Notes: a model not told the origin generated them from the sequence alone. Positions 1 to 7,468 are shown, numbered from the stretch's first letter. The stretch: DNA of 10,386 nucleotides from Thiopseudomonas sp. (GCA_023228985.1 JALOAC010000043.1:1-10386); one strand, 5' to 3'. Numbers and translations: made by a program.

Positions 1-50
1 CTAAGTGGTAATTATCCAAGCCCCGTTTGGACGTACTTTGGAAACCAACA

Positions 51-449
51 ATGGATGAACGCTATGTAGAAGCCTTAAAAGCCATTGCAGACCCTAACCG
101 TCTGCGGCTTTTTTGGTTGTTGGTGCAAATCGATGAGCGTATTTGTGTAGCAGAGGCGATGGATGTTCTTGGTCAGACGCATTACAACGTCTCGCGTAAT
201 TTAAAAATTCTGCAAAGGGCTGGCCTAGTAACGGCCCAAAAAGAAGGCAAGTGGGTTTTTTACACCCTGATTAGCGAGCGACTGCCCTTTCACGCCAAGT
301 TGCTAGAGGCCGTACAAAGCATTCCCGCACAAGAATTTGCCGACGAAATTAAAAAATGCCGCTTACGTTTATCCCTGCGCCAGAACAATGAGTGCGTGCT
401 TGGCCCTGACAGTCAAGAATGGTCTTTAATTAGCGCTAAGAGCGAATAA
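51..449 (+). CDS. ArsR/SmtB-family winged-helix transcriptional regulator
   Basis: A 132-residue protein whose N-terminal two thirds is a typical ArsR winged helix. It has an 'ADPNRLRLFWLL' helix, a recognition helix in 'QTHYNVSRNLKILQRAGLV' and a beta wing 'KEGKWVFYTL'. I chose the ATG at 51 because a TTG at 27 in the same frame has no Shine-Dalgarno, while a weak GGA lies about 8 bases before 51. The frame is closed upstream by TAA at 9-11, so the gene is complete. Where ArsR has the metal-binding ELCVCDL helix, this protein has 'RICVAEA' with a single Cys. Two more Cys occur in the C-terminal tail ('KKCRLRL' and 'NECVLG'). Members of this family repress operons and release DNA on binding a metal or metalloid, or on thiol oxidation; the effector here is unknown. 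It converges with the siderophore operon, only 23 bases from its end, so it need not regulate it. Confidence 0.88.
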   Translation: MDERYVEALKAIADPNRLRLFWLLVQIDERICVAEAMDVLGQTHYNVSRNLKILQRAGLVTAQKEGKWVFYTLISERLPFHAKLLEAVQSIPAQEFADEIKKCRLRLSLRQNNECVLGPDSQEWSLISAKSE

Positions 450-472
450 AACACCCATTCAGCTCCTAAACT

Positions 473-1231
473 CTAACGAAAATACACACAAATTCTTTGT
501 CCTGCTATCTCATGCACCTGCATGGGTAACTGGTATATATCACTCAGCACCTCGCCCCGAATAATCTGCTCGGGCGTACCTTGATAGGCTACTTGCCCAG
601 CACGCATGGCTATAATCTGGTCTGAATAGCAGGAAGCAAAATTGATATCGTGCAGCACTACCACCACAGTTTTCCCTTTCTCATCGGCGGCACGGCGCAA
701 TAACTGCATCATGCCCACGGCGTGGTGCATATCAATGTTATTGAGTGGCTCATCAAGCAGCACATACTCAGTGTCTTGGCACATTACCATAGCTACGTAA
801 GCCCGCTGTCGTTGCCCGCCTGATAGCTCGTCTAAATGACGCTGCTGGTACTCCTCCAGCGCCAGATAATGGATAGCCTCATCAATGTGTTGCTGATCGG
901 TATCGGTAAGCCGCCCACCTGAGTGGGGAAAACGGCCAAATGCGACCAAATCACGTACCGTTAGACGCAATGTAGACTCATTATGTTGGCGTAAAATTGC
1001 CAGACGTTTCGCCAGCTCCGGCCCTGGGGTGCGGGTGATATCCAAGCCATCCACCTGCACACGACCTGCAGTCATGGGCGTCAGGCGGCTGATCATGGAT
1101 AACAAGGTAGATTTACCTGCCCCATTAGGACCAATAATCGAGGTCAACCCGCCCTTACTGATGTTGATACTGACATCATTTACCACCAACCTGTCGTGAT
1201 AAGCCTTACTTACGCCTTGTGTTTCAATCAT
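473..1231 (-). CDS. Iron-siderophore ABC transporter ATP-binding protein (VctC/CeuD/YclP-like)
   Basis: The cytoplasmic ATPase that powers siderophore import through the two permeases encoded upstream. All ABC motifs are present in 252 residues, the usual length: Walker A GPNGAGKST (34-42), Q-loop Gln82 in 'LRQHNES', signature LSGGQ (136-140), Walker B 'YVLLDEP' (156-162) and switch His194 in 'VVLHDINFAS'. Stretches such as 'RLTVRDLVAFGRFPHSGGRLT' style, 'MVMCQDTEYVLLDEPLNNID' style and a C-terminal 'QRICVYF' are like B. subtilis YclP and Vibrio VctC rather than FecE or BtuD. The start ATG overlaps the stop of the preceding permease as ATGA (1228-1231), and a GGAG sits 7 bases upstream, so translation is probably coupled. 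It is the last gene of the operon. I see no clear terminator hairpin between it and the convergent regulator gene. Confidence 0.95.
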   Translation of the reverse strand: MIETQGVSKAYHDRLVVNDVSINISKGGLTSIIGPNGAGKSTLLSMISRLTPMTAGRVQVDGLDITRTPGPELAKRLAILRQHNESTLRLTVRDLVAFGRFPHSGGRLTDTDQQHIDEAIHYLALEEYQQRHLDELSGGQRQRAYVAMVMCQDTEYVLLDEPLNNIDMHHAVGMMQLLRRAADEKGKTVVVVLHDINFASCYSDQIIAMRAGQVAYQGTPEQIIRGEVLSDIYQLPMQVHEIAGQRICVYFR

Positions 1232-2187
1232 TGTTTAACTCCACGCAACAACAGCGCAATAAATAACACCCCACCACAGAGCTCGATCACCATGGCCAAG
1301 GGCAAGCGGGTACTCAACAGATGCTCAAACAGCACTTGCCCACCAATCAAACAGACAATGGCCGCCAACACACTGGCCGGTAAGGTCCAACGATGCTGAT
1401 GGCTGCCGGTAATCCAATACGCCAAATTCGCCACCAATAATCCGAAAAATAACATGGGCCCCACTAAGGCGGTGCTAATGGACAACAGCGCGCCGATCAC
1501 CAGCATTAATAGCGTGACAGCTTTGCGATAAGGTACGCCGAGGTTAATCGCTACATCACGGCCTAAACTGAGCACATCCAACTGACGACGCAAATGAAAC
1601 AACAACCCACTGCAGAACACCGCCGCGGCTAAGCCCACCCATAACAATTGCAGATTGACACGATTAAAATTAGCCACGCTGCTGCCCTGCTGAATGGAAA
1701 ACTCACTGGGATCAAAGACACGCGCCGACAAATCCGCCAGCTCGCGAAACAGCAAGCCACCGACCATGCCCAGCAAGATCAGCATGTGCAGGCCGCGCAC
1801 TGAGCCGTTAAACAACCAACGAAACAGCAGTAACGCGATGCTCACCATCACTGTGACCTCAAGGATAAACCGCAACTCCAGCGGCCAGCCCTTGCCGAAT
1901 TCAGTTCCCCAAAGCAGCAAAGCAAGCGTATGCACCAGCACATAAAGCACATCAAAACCCATCAGCGAAGGCGTTAAAATACGGTTATGGGTAATGGTTT
2001 GAAACACCACAGTGGCTAACCCCATGCTCAGCGCCACCAGCAGCATAGCCAGCAAGCGGGTGCCGCGGTACTGCACAATAAACGCCCAATCGCTGTGCAC
2101 ATTGAGGGTCATAAAACCCAGCACACTGCCGAGTGCCAGCACAGCGGTAAGACTTAACAACCATCGACCGCGCTTCGTTAAGCCCAT
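1228..2187 (-). CDS. Iron-siderophore ABC transporter permease, second subunit (VctG/CeuC/YclO-like)
   Basis: An inner-membrane permease of the FecCD/BtuC family, 319 residues, with roughly nine hydrophobic segments. The N-terminal half contains 'TVVFQTITHNRILTPSLMG' (59-77), very like the corresponding stretch of YclO-type permeases. The region 239-267 ('ALVGPMLFFGLLVANLAYW' and following) is the conserved FecCD segment carrying the cytoplasmic coupling helix that contacts the ATPase. It should form a heterodimer with the first permease, as expected when two non-identical permease genes are adjacent. The start codon lies 10 bases inside the end of the upstream permease gene, and its stop overlaps the ATPase start by 4 bases, which is a tightly coupled operon arrangement. 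A G-rich stretch lies just upstream of the ATG but no strong SD is visible. Confidence 0.93.
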   Translation of the reverse strand: MGLTKRGRWLLSLTAVLALGSVLGFMTLNVHSDWAFIVQYRGTRLLAMLLVALSMGLATVVFQTITHNRILTPSLMGFDVLYVLVHTLALLLWGTEFGKGWPLELRFILEVTVMVSIALLLFRWLFNGSVRGLHMLILLGMVGGLLFRELADLSARVFDPSEFSIQQGSSVANFNRVNLQLLWVGLAAAVFCSGLLFHLRRQLDVLSLGRDVAINLGVPYRKAVTLLMLVIGALLSISTALVGPMLFFGLLVANLAYWITGSHQHRWTLPASVLAAIVCLIGGQVLFEHLLSTRLPLAMVIELCGGVLFIALLLRGVKQ

Positions 2188-3176
2188 TGCCGGCGCCCCC
2201 GCACTAATATCACGATAAACACCAGACTACCGGCGATGGCTAATAGCGTTGCCGACGGGATTTCGTAGGGATGAATCAACACCCGACCCAACAAGTCGGC
2301 GGCCAACATCAGCGCTGAACCAGCCAGCGCCACCACAGGAATAGCGCGGCGCACATTATCGCCCGTCAATAGACGCACTAGGTTCGGTACGATCAGACCT
2401 ATAAAAGGCAAAGCACCGGCAATAACCACCACACTGGCAATAATCATCGACACCAACAGCACCCCGAGCGCGAGCAGTGCCGGATAATTCACCCCCACAT
2501 TGGTGGCAAAATCCTTACCCATGCCAAGCACGGTAAAACGATCCGCTAATAACATCGCCAGTACAGTGATGCCCGCCGCCGCCCACAGCAATTCATAACG
2601 ACCACGCAAAATCGCCGAAAAGTCACCACTATTCCAAGAGCGTAATGCCTGTGACAATTCAAACTGATGGGCCAACAAACCACTGGCTGCGGCAATCACC
2701 CCGGCTAACACCAGCCCTAACAAAGGCACAATCAACGCTGAGCGTAACGGAATGCGCTTTAACACAGCCAAAAACAGCACGGTTCCCATGACGGCAAATA
2801 GGCTCACCACACTGAATTTCAGCCACAGCGCCATACTTGGCGCAACAATCGCACAGAGCAGTACGCCGAGCGCTGCGGCATCGACCGTACCCACCATCGA
2901 CGGTTCAACCAAGCGATTACGCGCCATCATTTGCAATAACAAACCCGCCACAGCTAAAGAAGCGCCCGCTAAAATCAGCGCCAAGGTGCGCGGCCAGCGA
3001 CTGACAAATAACAGCTGGGTAATACGGTCATCCGGCTGGGTAAACAGATGCAGCAGATTCATGCGGCTGGCACCCACATTTAAGCTAACCAACGCCAATC
3101 CAACAACCAATATCAGCGTGCCCAGCAACCACAACAAAGTACGTGGTTGAGCCCTTGTAGAAGAAGTTACAGCCAT
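2178..3176 (-). CDS. Iron-siderophore ABC transporter permease, first subunit (VctD/CeuB/YclN-like)
   Basis: A 332-residue FecCD-family permease. After a short N-terminal cytoplasmic stretch and a first membrane helix (13-33) come the family signatures. These are 'SRWPRTLALILAGASLAVAG' (59-78), 'LVEPSMVGTVDAAALG' (89-104), 'SWNSGDFSAILRGRYELLW' (180-198) and the coupling segment 'GALPFIGLIVPNLVRLLTGD' (254-273). The 'GDF...GRYELL' and 'GTVDAAALG' wording resembles YclN/CeuB-type petrobactin or enterobactin-like permeases. With the second permease it should form the transmembrane channel that takes the ferric siderophore from the binding protein. A 105-base gap with a long stem-loop separates it from the binding-protein gene; the SD before its ATG is weak. 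It overlaps the next gene by 10 bases. Confidence 0.93.
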   Translation of the reverse strand: MAVTSSTRAQPRTLLWLLGTLILVVGLALVSLNVGASRMNLLHLFTQPDDRITQLLFVSRWPRTLALILAGASLAVAGLLLQMMARNRLVEPSMVGTVDAAALGVLLCAIVAPSMALWLKFSVVSLFAVMGTVLFLAVLKRIPLRSALIVPLLGLVLAGVIAAASGLLAHQFELSQALRSWNSGDFSAILRGRYELLWAAAGITVLAMLLADRFTVLGMGKDFATNVGVNYPALLALGVLLVSMIIASVVVIAGALPFIGLIVPNLVRLLTGDNVRRAIPVVALAGSALMLAADLLGRVLIHPYEIPSATLLAIAGSLVFIVILVRGRRQWA

Positions 3177-3281
3177 AGAATTCGCTTACTAGGAAAGAGC
3201 CGCCATACGCAGCTAAAGAAACTCTTGCACATACAAGGTTTGCTGGTTGCCAATTCTGTATGTGCTAGGTAGTTCAAAGAG
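3177..3281 (-). other. Intercistronic stem-loop between binding-protein and permease genes
   Basis: In this 105-base gap the segments 3227-3235 (gcacataca) and 3257-3265 (tgtatgtgc) form a perfect 9-bp inverted repeat with a 21-base loop. An outer pair, 3220-3226 (aactctt) with 3277-3283 (aagagtt), adds 7 more base pairs, with an 11-base bulge on one side. The outer arm touches the stop codon of the binding-protein gene. No T-run follows, so a full terminator is unlikely. In ABC operons such hairpins commonly protect the 3' end of the binding-protein message and allow it to be made in excess of the permeases; that role is an inference here. Confidence 0.6.
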
Positions 3282-4211
3282 TTACTTAGAAAAAACGTCC
3301 ACTAAGCGATCAACGTTACTCTGCATCACGCCTATGCCACTGTTATCCAGCAAATACCAGCTGACTGGCTCCAGATATACAATCTGCCCTTTTGCACCTG
3401 CAGTGGTGGCCTTGACCAGCTCGTTATCCATCATGCGTTGTGCCGCCACGCCTTCACGACCAATAGCCGCATCACGATCCATCACAAACAGCCAGTCCGG
3501 ATTAGTTTCCAGTAAAAACTCATAGGAAACCGCCTGCCCATGGCGACCGACCTTTAAGTCCGCCATCGCCGGCTCCACACCAAACACATCGTGAATCATG
3601 CCGAAACGCGTACCTATGCCAAAGGCGCTCATTTTTCCGCCGGTAGTCAACAAAGTGAGTCCTTTACCCTGCTGAATACTGAGGGTTTGCAGCTGCTTAA
3701 CCGAGGTCTGCAACTTAGCAATCTGCTCTGCTGCCTGTTGTTCACGGTCAAATATCTGCCCAATAATTTGTGTGTTACGCACCACGCTGCCGAGCAAGTC
3801 CGTTGGCTCAGGCGTTAAATCTAGAGTCGGACCATATTTAGCCACCTCTTCGTATTTCCCGCCGGCGCGACGACCTAAAATAATCAGATCCGGCTTTAAG
3901 TTTTTCAGCGCTTCATAGTCAGGTTCGAACAATGTACCCACTCGCACAAAACGCTCATCTGCATATTGCTCCAACATTGGTGGCACAATGCCAGAGGTCG
4001 GAATCCCCTGCGCTTCTATACCCAACACAGCCATGGTATCCAGCGTGGACCAATCCAGTACCGCCACTGTTTTTGGTAGTTTCTGCACTTGGGTTTGCCC
4101 TTTGGCATGCTCAATGGTTAACACCTCTTGCGCCTGCACAGGAGCAGTTAAGCAAAGCAGTAAACTCAGTAGTGAAAGAGTGCGCAAAGCAGTAAAGTAT
4201 CTAGCGCGCAT
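3282..4211 (-). CDS. Periplasmic ferric-siderophore-binding protein (VctP/CeuE/YclQ-like)
   Basis: The substrate-binding protein of the ABC importer, 309 residues. A Sec signal peptide is clear: basic 'MRAR', hydrophobic 'LSLLSLLLCL', and a probable cleavage after 'TAPVQA' (residue 27). It is a class III (helical-backbone) binding protein of the FecB/BtuF fold. The segments 'GGKMSAFGIGTRFGMIHDVFG' in part, 'VGRHGQAVSYEF', 'NPDWLFVMDRDAAIG' and 'VYLEPVSWYL' line up with C. jejuni CeuE and relatives. His224 in 'GRHGQ' and Tyr286 in 'SWYLL' match the CeuE His and Tyr that coordinate iron in tetradentate bis-catecholate complexes. Arg114/Arg115 in 'ILGRRAGG' correspond to the arginine region lining the pocket. 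A strong AAGGAG (4218-4223) lies 6 bases before the ATG. It is the first gene of the operon, behind a Fur-like site. Confidence 0.94.
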   Translation of the reverse strand: MRARYFTALRTLSLLSLLLCLTAPVQAQEVLTIEHAKGQTQVQKLPKTVAVLDWSTLDTMAVLGIEAQGIPTSGIVPPMLEQYADERFVRVGTLFEPDYEALKNLKPDLIILGRRAGGKYEEVAKYGPTLDLTPEPTDLLGSVVRNTQIIGQIFDREQQAAEQIAKLQTSVKQLQTLSIQQGKGLTLLTTGGKMSAFGIGTRFGMIHDVFGVEPAMADLKVGRHGQAVSYEFLLETNPDWLFVMDRDAAIGREGVAAQRMMDNELVKATTAGAKGQIVYLEPVSWYLLDNSGIGVMQSNVDRLVDVFSK

Positions 4212-4217
4212 AGCGGG

Positions 4218-4223
4218 CTCCTT
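4218..4223 (-). promoter_or_regulatory. Strong ribosome binding site of the siderophore-binding protein gene
   Basis: Reads AAGGAG on the minus strand, 6 bases before the ATG at 4211-4209. It is the best SD in the operon; the downstream permease genes have weak ones or rely on overlap, consistent with the binding protein being made in excess. Confidence 0.8.
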
Positions 4224-4273
4224 AAGAATCTCAGTTGGATAGTTGACAGTGTTCTTTCTATAAGACGCCGCAT

Positions 4274-4301
4274 ACTATATGCGATTGATTCTTATTTGCA
4301 A
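4274..4301 (-). promoter_or_regulatory. Predicted sigma-70-type promoter of the siderophore transport operon
   Basis: On the minus strand, TTGCAA (4301-4296) serves as a -35 with 4 of 6 matches to TTGACA, and TATAGT (4279-4274) as a -10 with 5 of 6 matches to TATAAT, 16 bases apart. The leader to the ATG at 4211 would be about 55 bases. It is the best promoter-like pair in the region and overlaps the Fur-like box. Confidence 0.55.
4281..4299 (-). promoter_or_regulatory. Fur-box-like operator
   Basis: The 19-mer reads GCAAATAAGAATCAATCGC on the minus strand. It matches the classical Fur consensus GATAATGATAATCATTATC at 12 of 19 positions, including the central AATCA core. It lies between the predicted -35 and -10 elements, where binding of Fe-loaded Fur would block transcription. 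Iron-repressed expression is expected for a siderophore importer. Confidence 0.6.
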
Positions 4302-4336
4302 GCATTTATATTGCATAGCTCGCCAGGTGCACAGCT

Positions 4337-4405
4337 ATCGCTGGCATGACCTACTCCTACCACAAACCGCCGCCTCTATTGTGGGAGCACAACTTTTGCG
4401 CGATG
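4337..4405. repeat. Inverted pair of Pseudomonas-type REP elements (REPIN-like)
   Basis: Two REP-like sequences face each other. The left one (4337-4365) reads, on the + strand, 'atcgctggcatgac' then 'ctactcctaccacaa'. The right one (4379-4405) reads 'ttgtgggagcac' then 'aacttttgcgcgatg'. Both follow the Pseudomonas REP pattern of TGT(A/G)GGAGC...CGCGATG or GCCAGCGAT, each imperfectly palindromic. Between them CTCC/GGAG and CACAA/TTGTG can pair across a short spacer, which gives the REPIN structure. Such elements are mobilised by RAYT transposases encoded elsewhere in the genome; none is in this window. The right element forms the last codons of the decayed lipoprotein gene. Confidence 0.6.
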
Positions 4406-4646
4406 CGAGTTAAAGAGGTTCTTCGCATTTAAGGGGGTAGAAAAAATTTGACCATCAACATAGAGCTTTACTCCCCTCGGTTCAGTGGCGATACGCAACG
4501 TAGCGAATCGTTCAGCAGACCTAAGTGAGCCAGTCGACAACGCACTATCTTGGACAGTATTAGCTACTTCTTCTTTTTTCACAGCCTGCTAGTATCACTG
4601 CAAAAAACAGATGCAGATAGTTGTGTAAGTTTTGCAAATTTAACAC
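4376..4646 (-). pseudogene. Frameshifted small lipoprotein gene with PEGA-like domain
   Basis: A GTG at 4646 opens a frame encoding a good lipoprotein signal: a hydrophobic 'LHLFFAVILAG' then Cys (residue 22) within an LAGC lipobox, followed by 'EK'. That frame soon stops. One base over, the second frame (stop at 4376) continues naturally as 'EEVANTVQDSALSTG' and then 'LRIATEPRGVKLYVDG' and 'QIFSTPL', which resembles a PEGA motif (a short beta domain of surface proteins). The register changes at an A6 run just after the lipobox Cys codon; removing one A joins the two into a lipoprotein of about 90 residues. The last ten or so codons lie in the REP pair, so the 3' end may also be lost. No convincing SD precedes the GTG. 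A sequencing error in the homopolymer would give the same picture. The alternative, that only the 68-codon GTG frame from 4582 is real, lacks the export signal. Confidence 0.5.
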
Positions 4647-4715
4647 TTAAAAGTTTAGGCTGAGAACCTGCTATCAGTAAGCTCAAGGTTTACACCAGAG
4701 GAGTCAGGCGCAAAT

Positions 4716-4730
4716 TAATTGATACAATTA
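4716..4730. promoter_or_regulatory. 15-bp palindrome, possible operator
   Basis: TAATTG-ATA-CAATTA is a perfect inverted repeat with 6-bp arms. It lies in the AT-rich stretch between the end of res (4760) and the lipoprotein remnant, upstream of the latter. It could be a regulator site for that gene; there is no other support. I see nothing else of note in 4650-4759. Confidence 0.25.
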
Positions 4731-4759
4731 TCGTACCCACCACCACAAACCCATCGCCT

Positions 4760-7468
4760 CTAATCCCCTATCACCGCCAAAATCTGCTGCCTAACATCAC
4801 GCCCCTCTTTATCTTGTTTTACCGCCATAATAAACGCGCATTTACCGTGACTCAGCTGCGCCCATTTATTGCCAACTTCTCGTTTTTCCGCCGAGTCATC
4901 AGTGCTGGCATACACGTCACCTTTGTATTCCACCACCAGCATACGGCCATCATTCAATTCACAGACAAAATCAGGGTAAAACTTGCTATGCGCCAAAGGC
5001 AGCCAGAACGAAGCATGGTCACGGCGCACTAGGTTGCGAATCCAATATTTCACTTGCGGTAGGCTTTCAATCGCTTTAGCGCACTCGAACTCTTCGCCCA
5101 TGGACTTTAGGTCTTCAATCAAATTCTGCGGGAAAAAATGTTTCGTAAATTGAAAACTACCCGAATAATACGGTGGGCGTGACGGATATTTATCGGGCTT
5201 GAACTCATACAAAAACTCATCAGACAAGCAGGCGGTACTGCTGCTATCAAACAGAGAGTGCTGGTAGCTATTTTTTTGCGCCTTAGCACGGTACATGCCG
5301 ATTAAATCGCGAATGGCACGCGCCAATGGAAACTTATTACGCACCAAGGCCGTTAATGTCATATCGTATTTTTGCAATAAATTCTTTACCAACAGGGCGA
5401 TAAAACCAGTTAATTGCTGCTGCACAACATCAGTTTGACGCAGCTCTTTATCCAGCCAACGAATCAGGTCTTGCTCAGTCAGATCCAGAAAGCCTTGATT
5501 AAAAGGTACGGCATCTTTTTGTTCGGAAATTTTATAGACGACTTTTTGACCATCAACATCAATAGCAAAACTGCTGCTGGTTTCATGCAAAGTAAAGTTT
5601 TTCAGCTCAGCAGGATAGTCAAGCAAGTTCCAATTACAGGCATGCAACAACACCTCGGACTCAATCAGCTCCAGCTGTCCTTGCTGCAGCATGCACAGTT
5701 GCGGCAAGGCACCAAACACTTCACCACGTTCAGAAGGCGCTTTGCGGGCTTGAATAGTTTGGTTATGTACACGCACATTGCGTTCAAAGGTCTGACGTTC
5801 TTTACCCGACTTAACCTGCTTAGTGAGCGCCTGCTGTATGTTCTCAGTGACTTCCCCCGTTACTTTTATCACTGTGGTTTGACTGGCAGTGTCTGTAGTG
5901 GCGGTGATTTGTTGTTTTTCCGCATCGGATAACGCAGAGAAATCCGGCATTTCCCCAACCTCCACCACTAATGCGGGGGCGACCACTGGGCGTGGCTGCG
6001 CTGGTGCATTATGACCAAATAAATCATCTTGTTGCGGATGTGCGGCTTGCTCGCGTAAAAACGCGGCAATTTCCATTTCTTCAAAACCCATAGCAATCAG
6101 GGTATCGGTCAGTTCTTGCGCGGCACGGCTAAACTTACTGGTCGCAAGGTGTGCATAGGCGCGGTTCAAGTCTTCAATCATGCGGCGTTTTGCATAAGGC
6201 ATCCGCAATACGCGCCCTAACAGTTGCTCAGCGTCTTTGCTGGATGACACCTGCTTTACCGAACAAAACACATAAGCAAAGGAGCAGTCCCAACCTTCTT
6301 TTAGTGCCTCAATGGTGATGATGTACTCAATGGGGCAGCTGCGCTCAAACAGGTTGAGTCCGTCAAGTTCCCGCTGACTTCCGGTCACGACCGCAATTTT
6401 ATTGTCATCAATTTTAAGCTGCTCAATAAGGTGACGCTTTAACACCTCAACTGTCACTTCGCCATTTTTATTTTCCGCTTGGAACAGCACTATAGGGCGT
6501 ATGTAATCCGCATCCTTTTGCGCATCAATAGCCAGTTTGTTGCGCGTAATAACGGCGTCTCGTAAGGCTTCCTGCCAATTAGCGTGCTCAGTCAACACAA
6601 TCGGCAGTTTAATCATTTCTTCCGCTTTTAACTCAGCTGCGGAAACATGAAATAGCACATTACTGCCATTGTTATTGGTGGTATTGGGCGTAGCAGTTAA
6701 CTCAATAATCACTGCCGGATGTACACGATGCAAAGTGTCAAAGGTTAAACTGGTGCGCGCATTATGCGCTTCATCCACGATGACGATTGGACGGTATACC
6801 GCTAGCAGGTTAGCGAAGGAGAATTTTACTTTCCCCAGCTCATTCGCCGTTAAACCATTCTCTTGCAGGTCGTTTTCAGTGACGCGCTCTAATAGCGGCC
6901 ATGAGGGATGATTGCTGTTGATTTTGGCAAAATGTGGCTCAAAGTTTTCATGGTAAGCATAGACTTTGCGCCCCGAGGTATCATTAACGCGCAAGTTCGC
7001 CAGAGTGGAAACTACGACAATCGCCTTACTGCCAATATCTTGCGGGCGAATCTGCGTGACCTCATCAATATCCAGCACCAACACTTGGCGATTAAAAGCG
7101 CGGTCAAGATTTTGCCTATAGGGATGACCTGGTTTTTTCAGTGCTTCAACAGTTTGTTGGCGAATTGTGATACTCGGAACCAGCCACAGAGTAATAGGCG
7201 CATCGCTTTCTAAATAATGCTGCGCTGCCACTTCTACCGCATAGGAGCCGAGTACGGTTTTACCGCCACCAGTTGGAATGCGCAAGCAGAAATAAGGTGT
7301 TTGACCAAAGCTGTATTCTTGGTAAGCATGCGAGGGTAAATCTTGTTCAGCCAGTGCTGCGCTATACGCCTCAGCAACCGAATCGGTCTGCACACAGCGC
7401 GATAAAAAAGACCGCATGACATCAACGGCACGCTGCTGATAGCCCTTTAATTTAAACATTTGCGTCAT
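4760..7468 (-). CDS. res: Type III restriction enzyme, Res subunit (helicase-nuclease)
   Basis: The 902-residue translocase and nuclease subunit of a type III restriction-modification system; with Mod it would cut unmethylated foreign DNA. The N-terminal part is an SF2 helicase: Walker A 'PTGGGKT' (65-71), DEAH box (232-235) in 'VIVDEAHNART', motif III 'TATPN' (258-262), a conserved 'EALKEGWDCSFAYVFCS' (387-403) and motif VI 'QLLGRVLRMP' (415-424). The C-terminal end carries a PD-(D/E)xK nuclease: Pro832-Asp833 in 'YPDFVCEL', then Glu847 and Lys849 in 'VVEYKGD'. Length and layout are normal and the frame is intact. It starts 6 bases after the mod stop. For the ATG at 7468 the TAAGG directly abuts the start; for the second in-frame ATG (7459, residue 4) the same AAGGA is about 8 bases away, so 7459 may be the true start. 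It is probably co-transcribed with mod. Confidence 0.95.
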   Translation of the reverse strand: MTQMFKLKGYQQRAVDVMRSFLSRCVQTDSVAEAYSAALAEQDLPSHAYQEYSFGQTPYFCLRIPTGGGKTVLGSYAVEVAAQHYLESDAPITLWLVPSITIRQQTVEALKKPGHPYRQNLDRAFNRQVLVLDIDEVTQIRPQDIGSKAIVVVSTLANLRVNDTSGRKVYAYHENFEPHFAKINSNHPSWPLLERVTENDLQENGLTANELGKVKFSFANLLAVYRPIVIVDEAHNARTSLTFDTLHRVHPAVIIELTATPNTTNNNGSNVLFHVSAAELKAEEMIKLPIVLTEHANWQEALRDAVITRNKLAIDAQKDADYIRPIVLFQAENKNGEVTVEVLKRHLIEQLKIDDNKIAVVTGSQRELDGLNLFERSCPIEYIITIEALKEGWDCSFAYVFCSVKQVSSSKDAEQLLGRVLRMPYAKRRMIEDLNRAYAHLATSKFSRAAQELTDTLIAMGFEEMEIAAFLREQAAHPQQDDLFGHNAPAQPRPVVAPALVVEVGEMPDFSALSDAEKQQITATTDTASQTTVIKVTGEVTENIQQALTKQVKSGKERQTFERNVRVHNQTIQARKAPSERGEVFGALPQLCMLQQGQLELIESEVLLHACNWNLLDYPAELKNFTLHETSSSFAIDVDGQKVVYKISEQKDAVPFNQGFLDLTEQDLIRWLDKELRQTDVVQQQLTGFIALLVKNLLQKYDMTLTALVRNKFPLARAIRDLIGMYRAKAQKNSYQHSLFDSSSTACLSDEFLYEFKPDKYPSRPPYYSGSFQFTKHFFPQNLIEDLKSMGEEFECAKAIESLPQVKYWIRNLVRRDHASFWLPLAHSKFYPDFVCELNDGRMLVVEYKGDVYASTDDSAEKREVGNKWAQLSHGKCAFIMAVKQDKEGRDVRQQILAVIGD

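Noticed and set aside
430..460. Palindrome ttagcgctaa and small hairpin at the end of the regulator gene as a terminator
   Set aside because: The stem is short and lies inside the coding sequence, with no proper T-run after it on either strand.
5414..5932. 172-codon + strand open frame inside res
   Set aside because: It is antisense to a well-supported helicase-nuclease gene, shows no motif, and looks like a codon-usage shadow.
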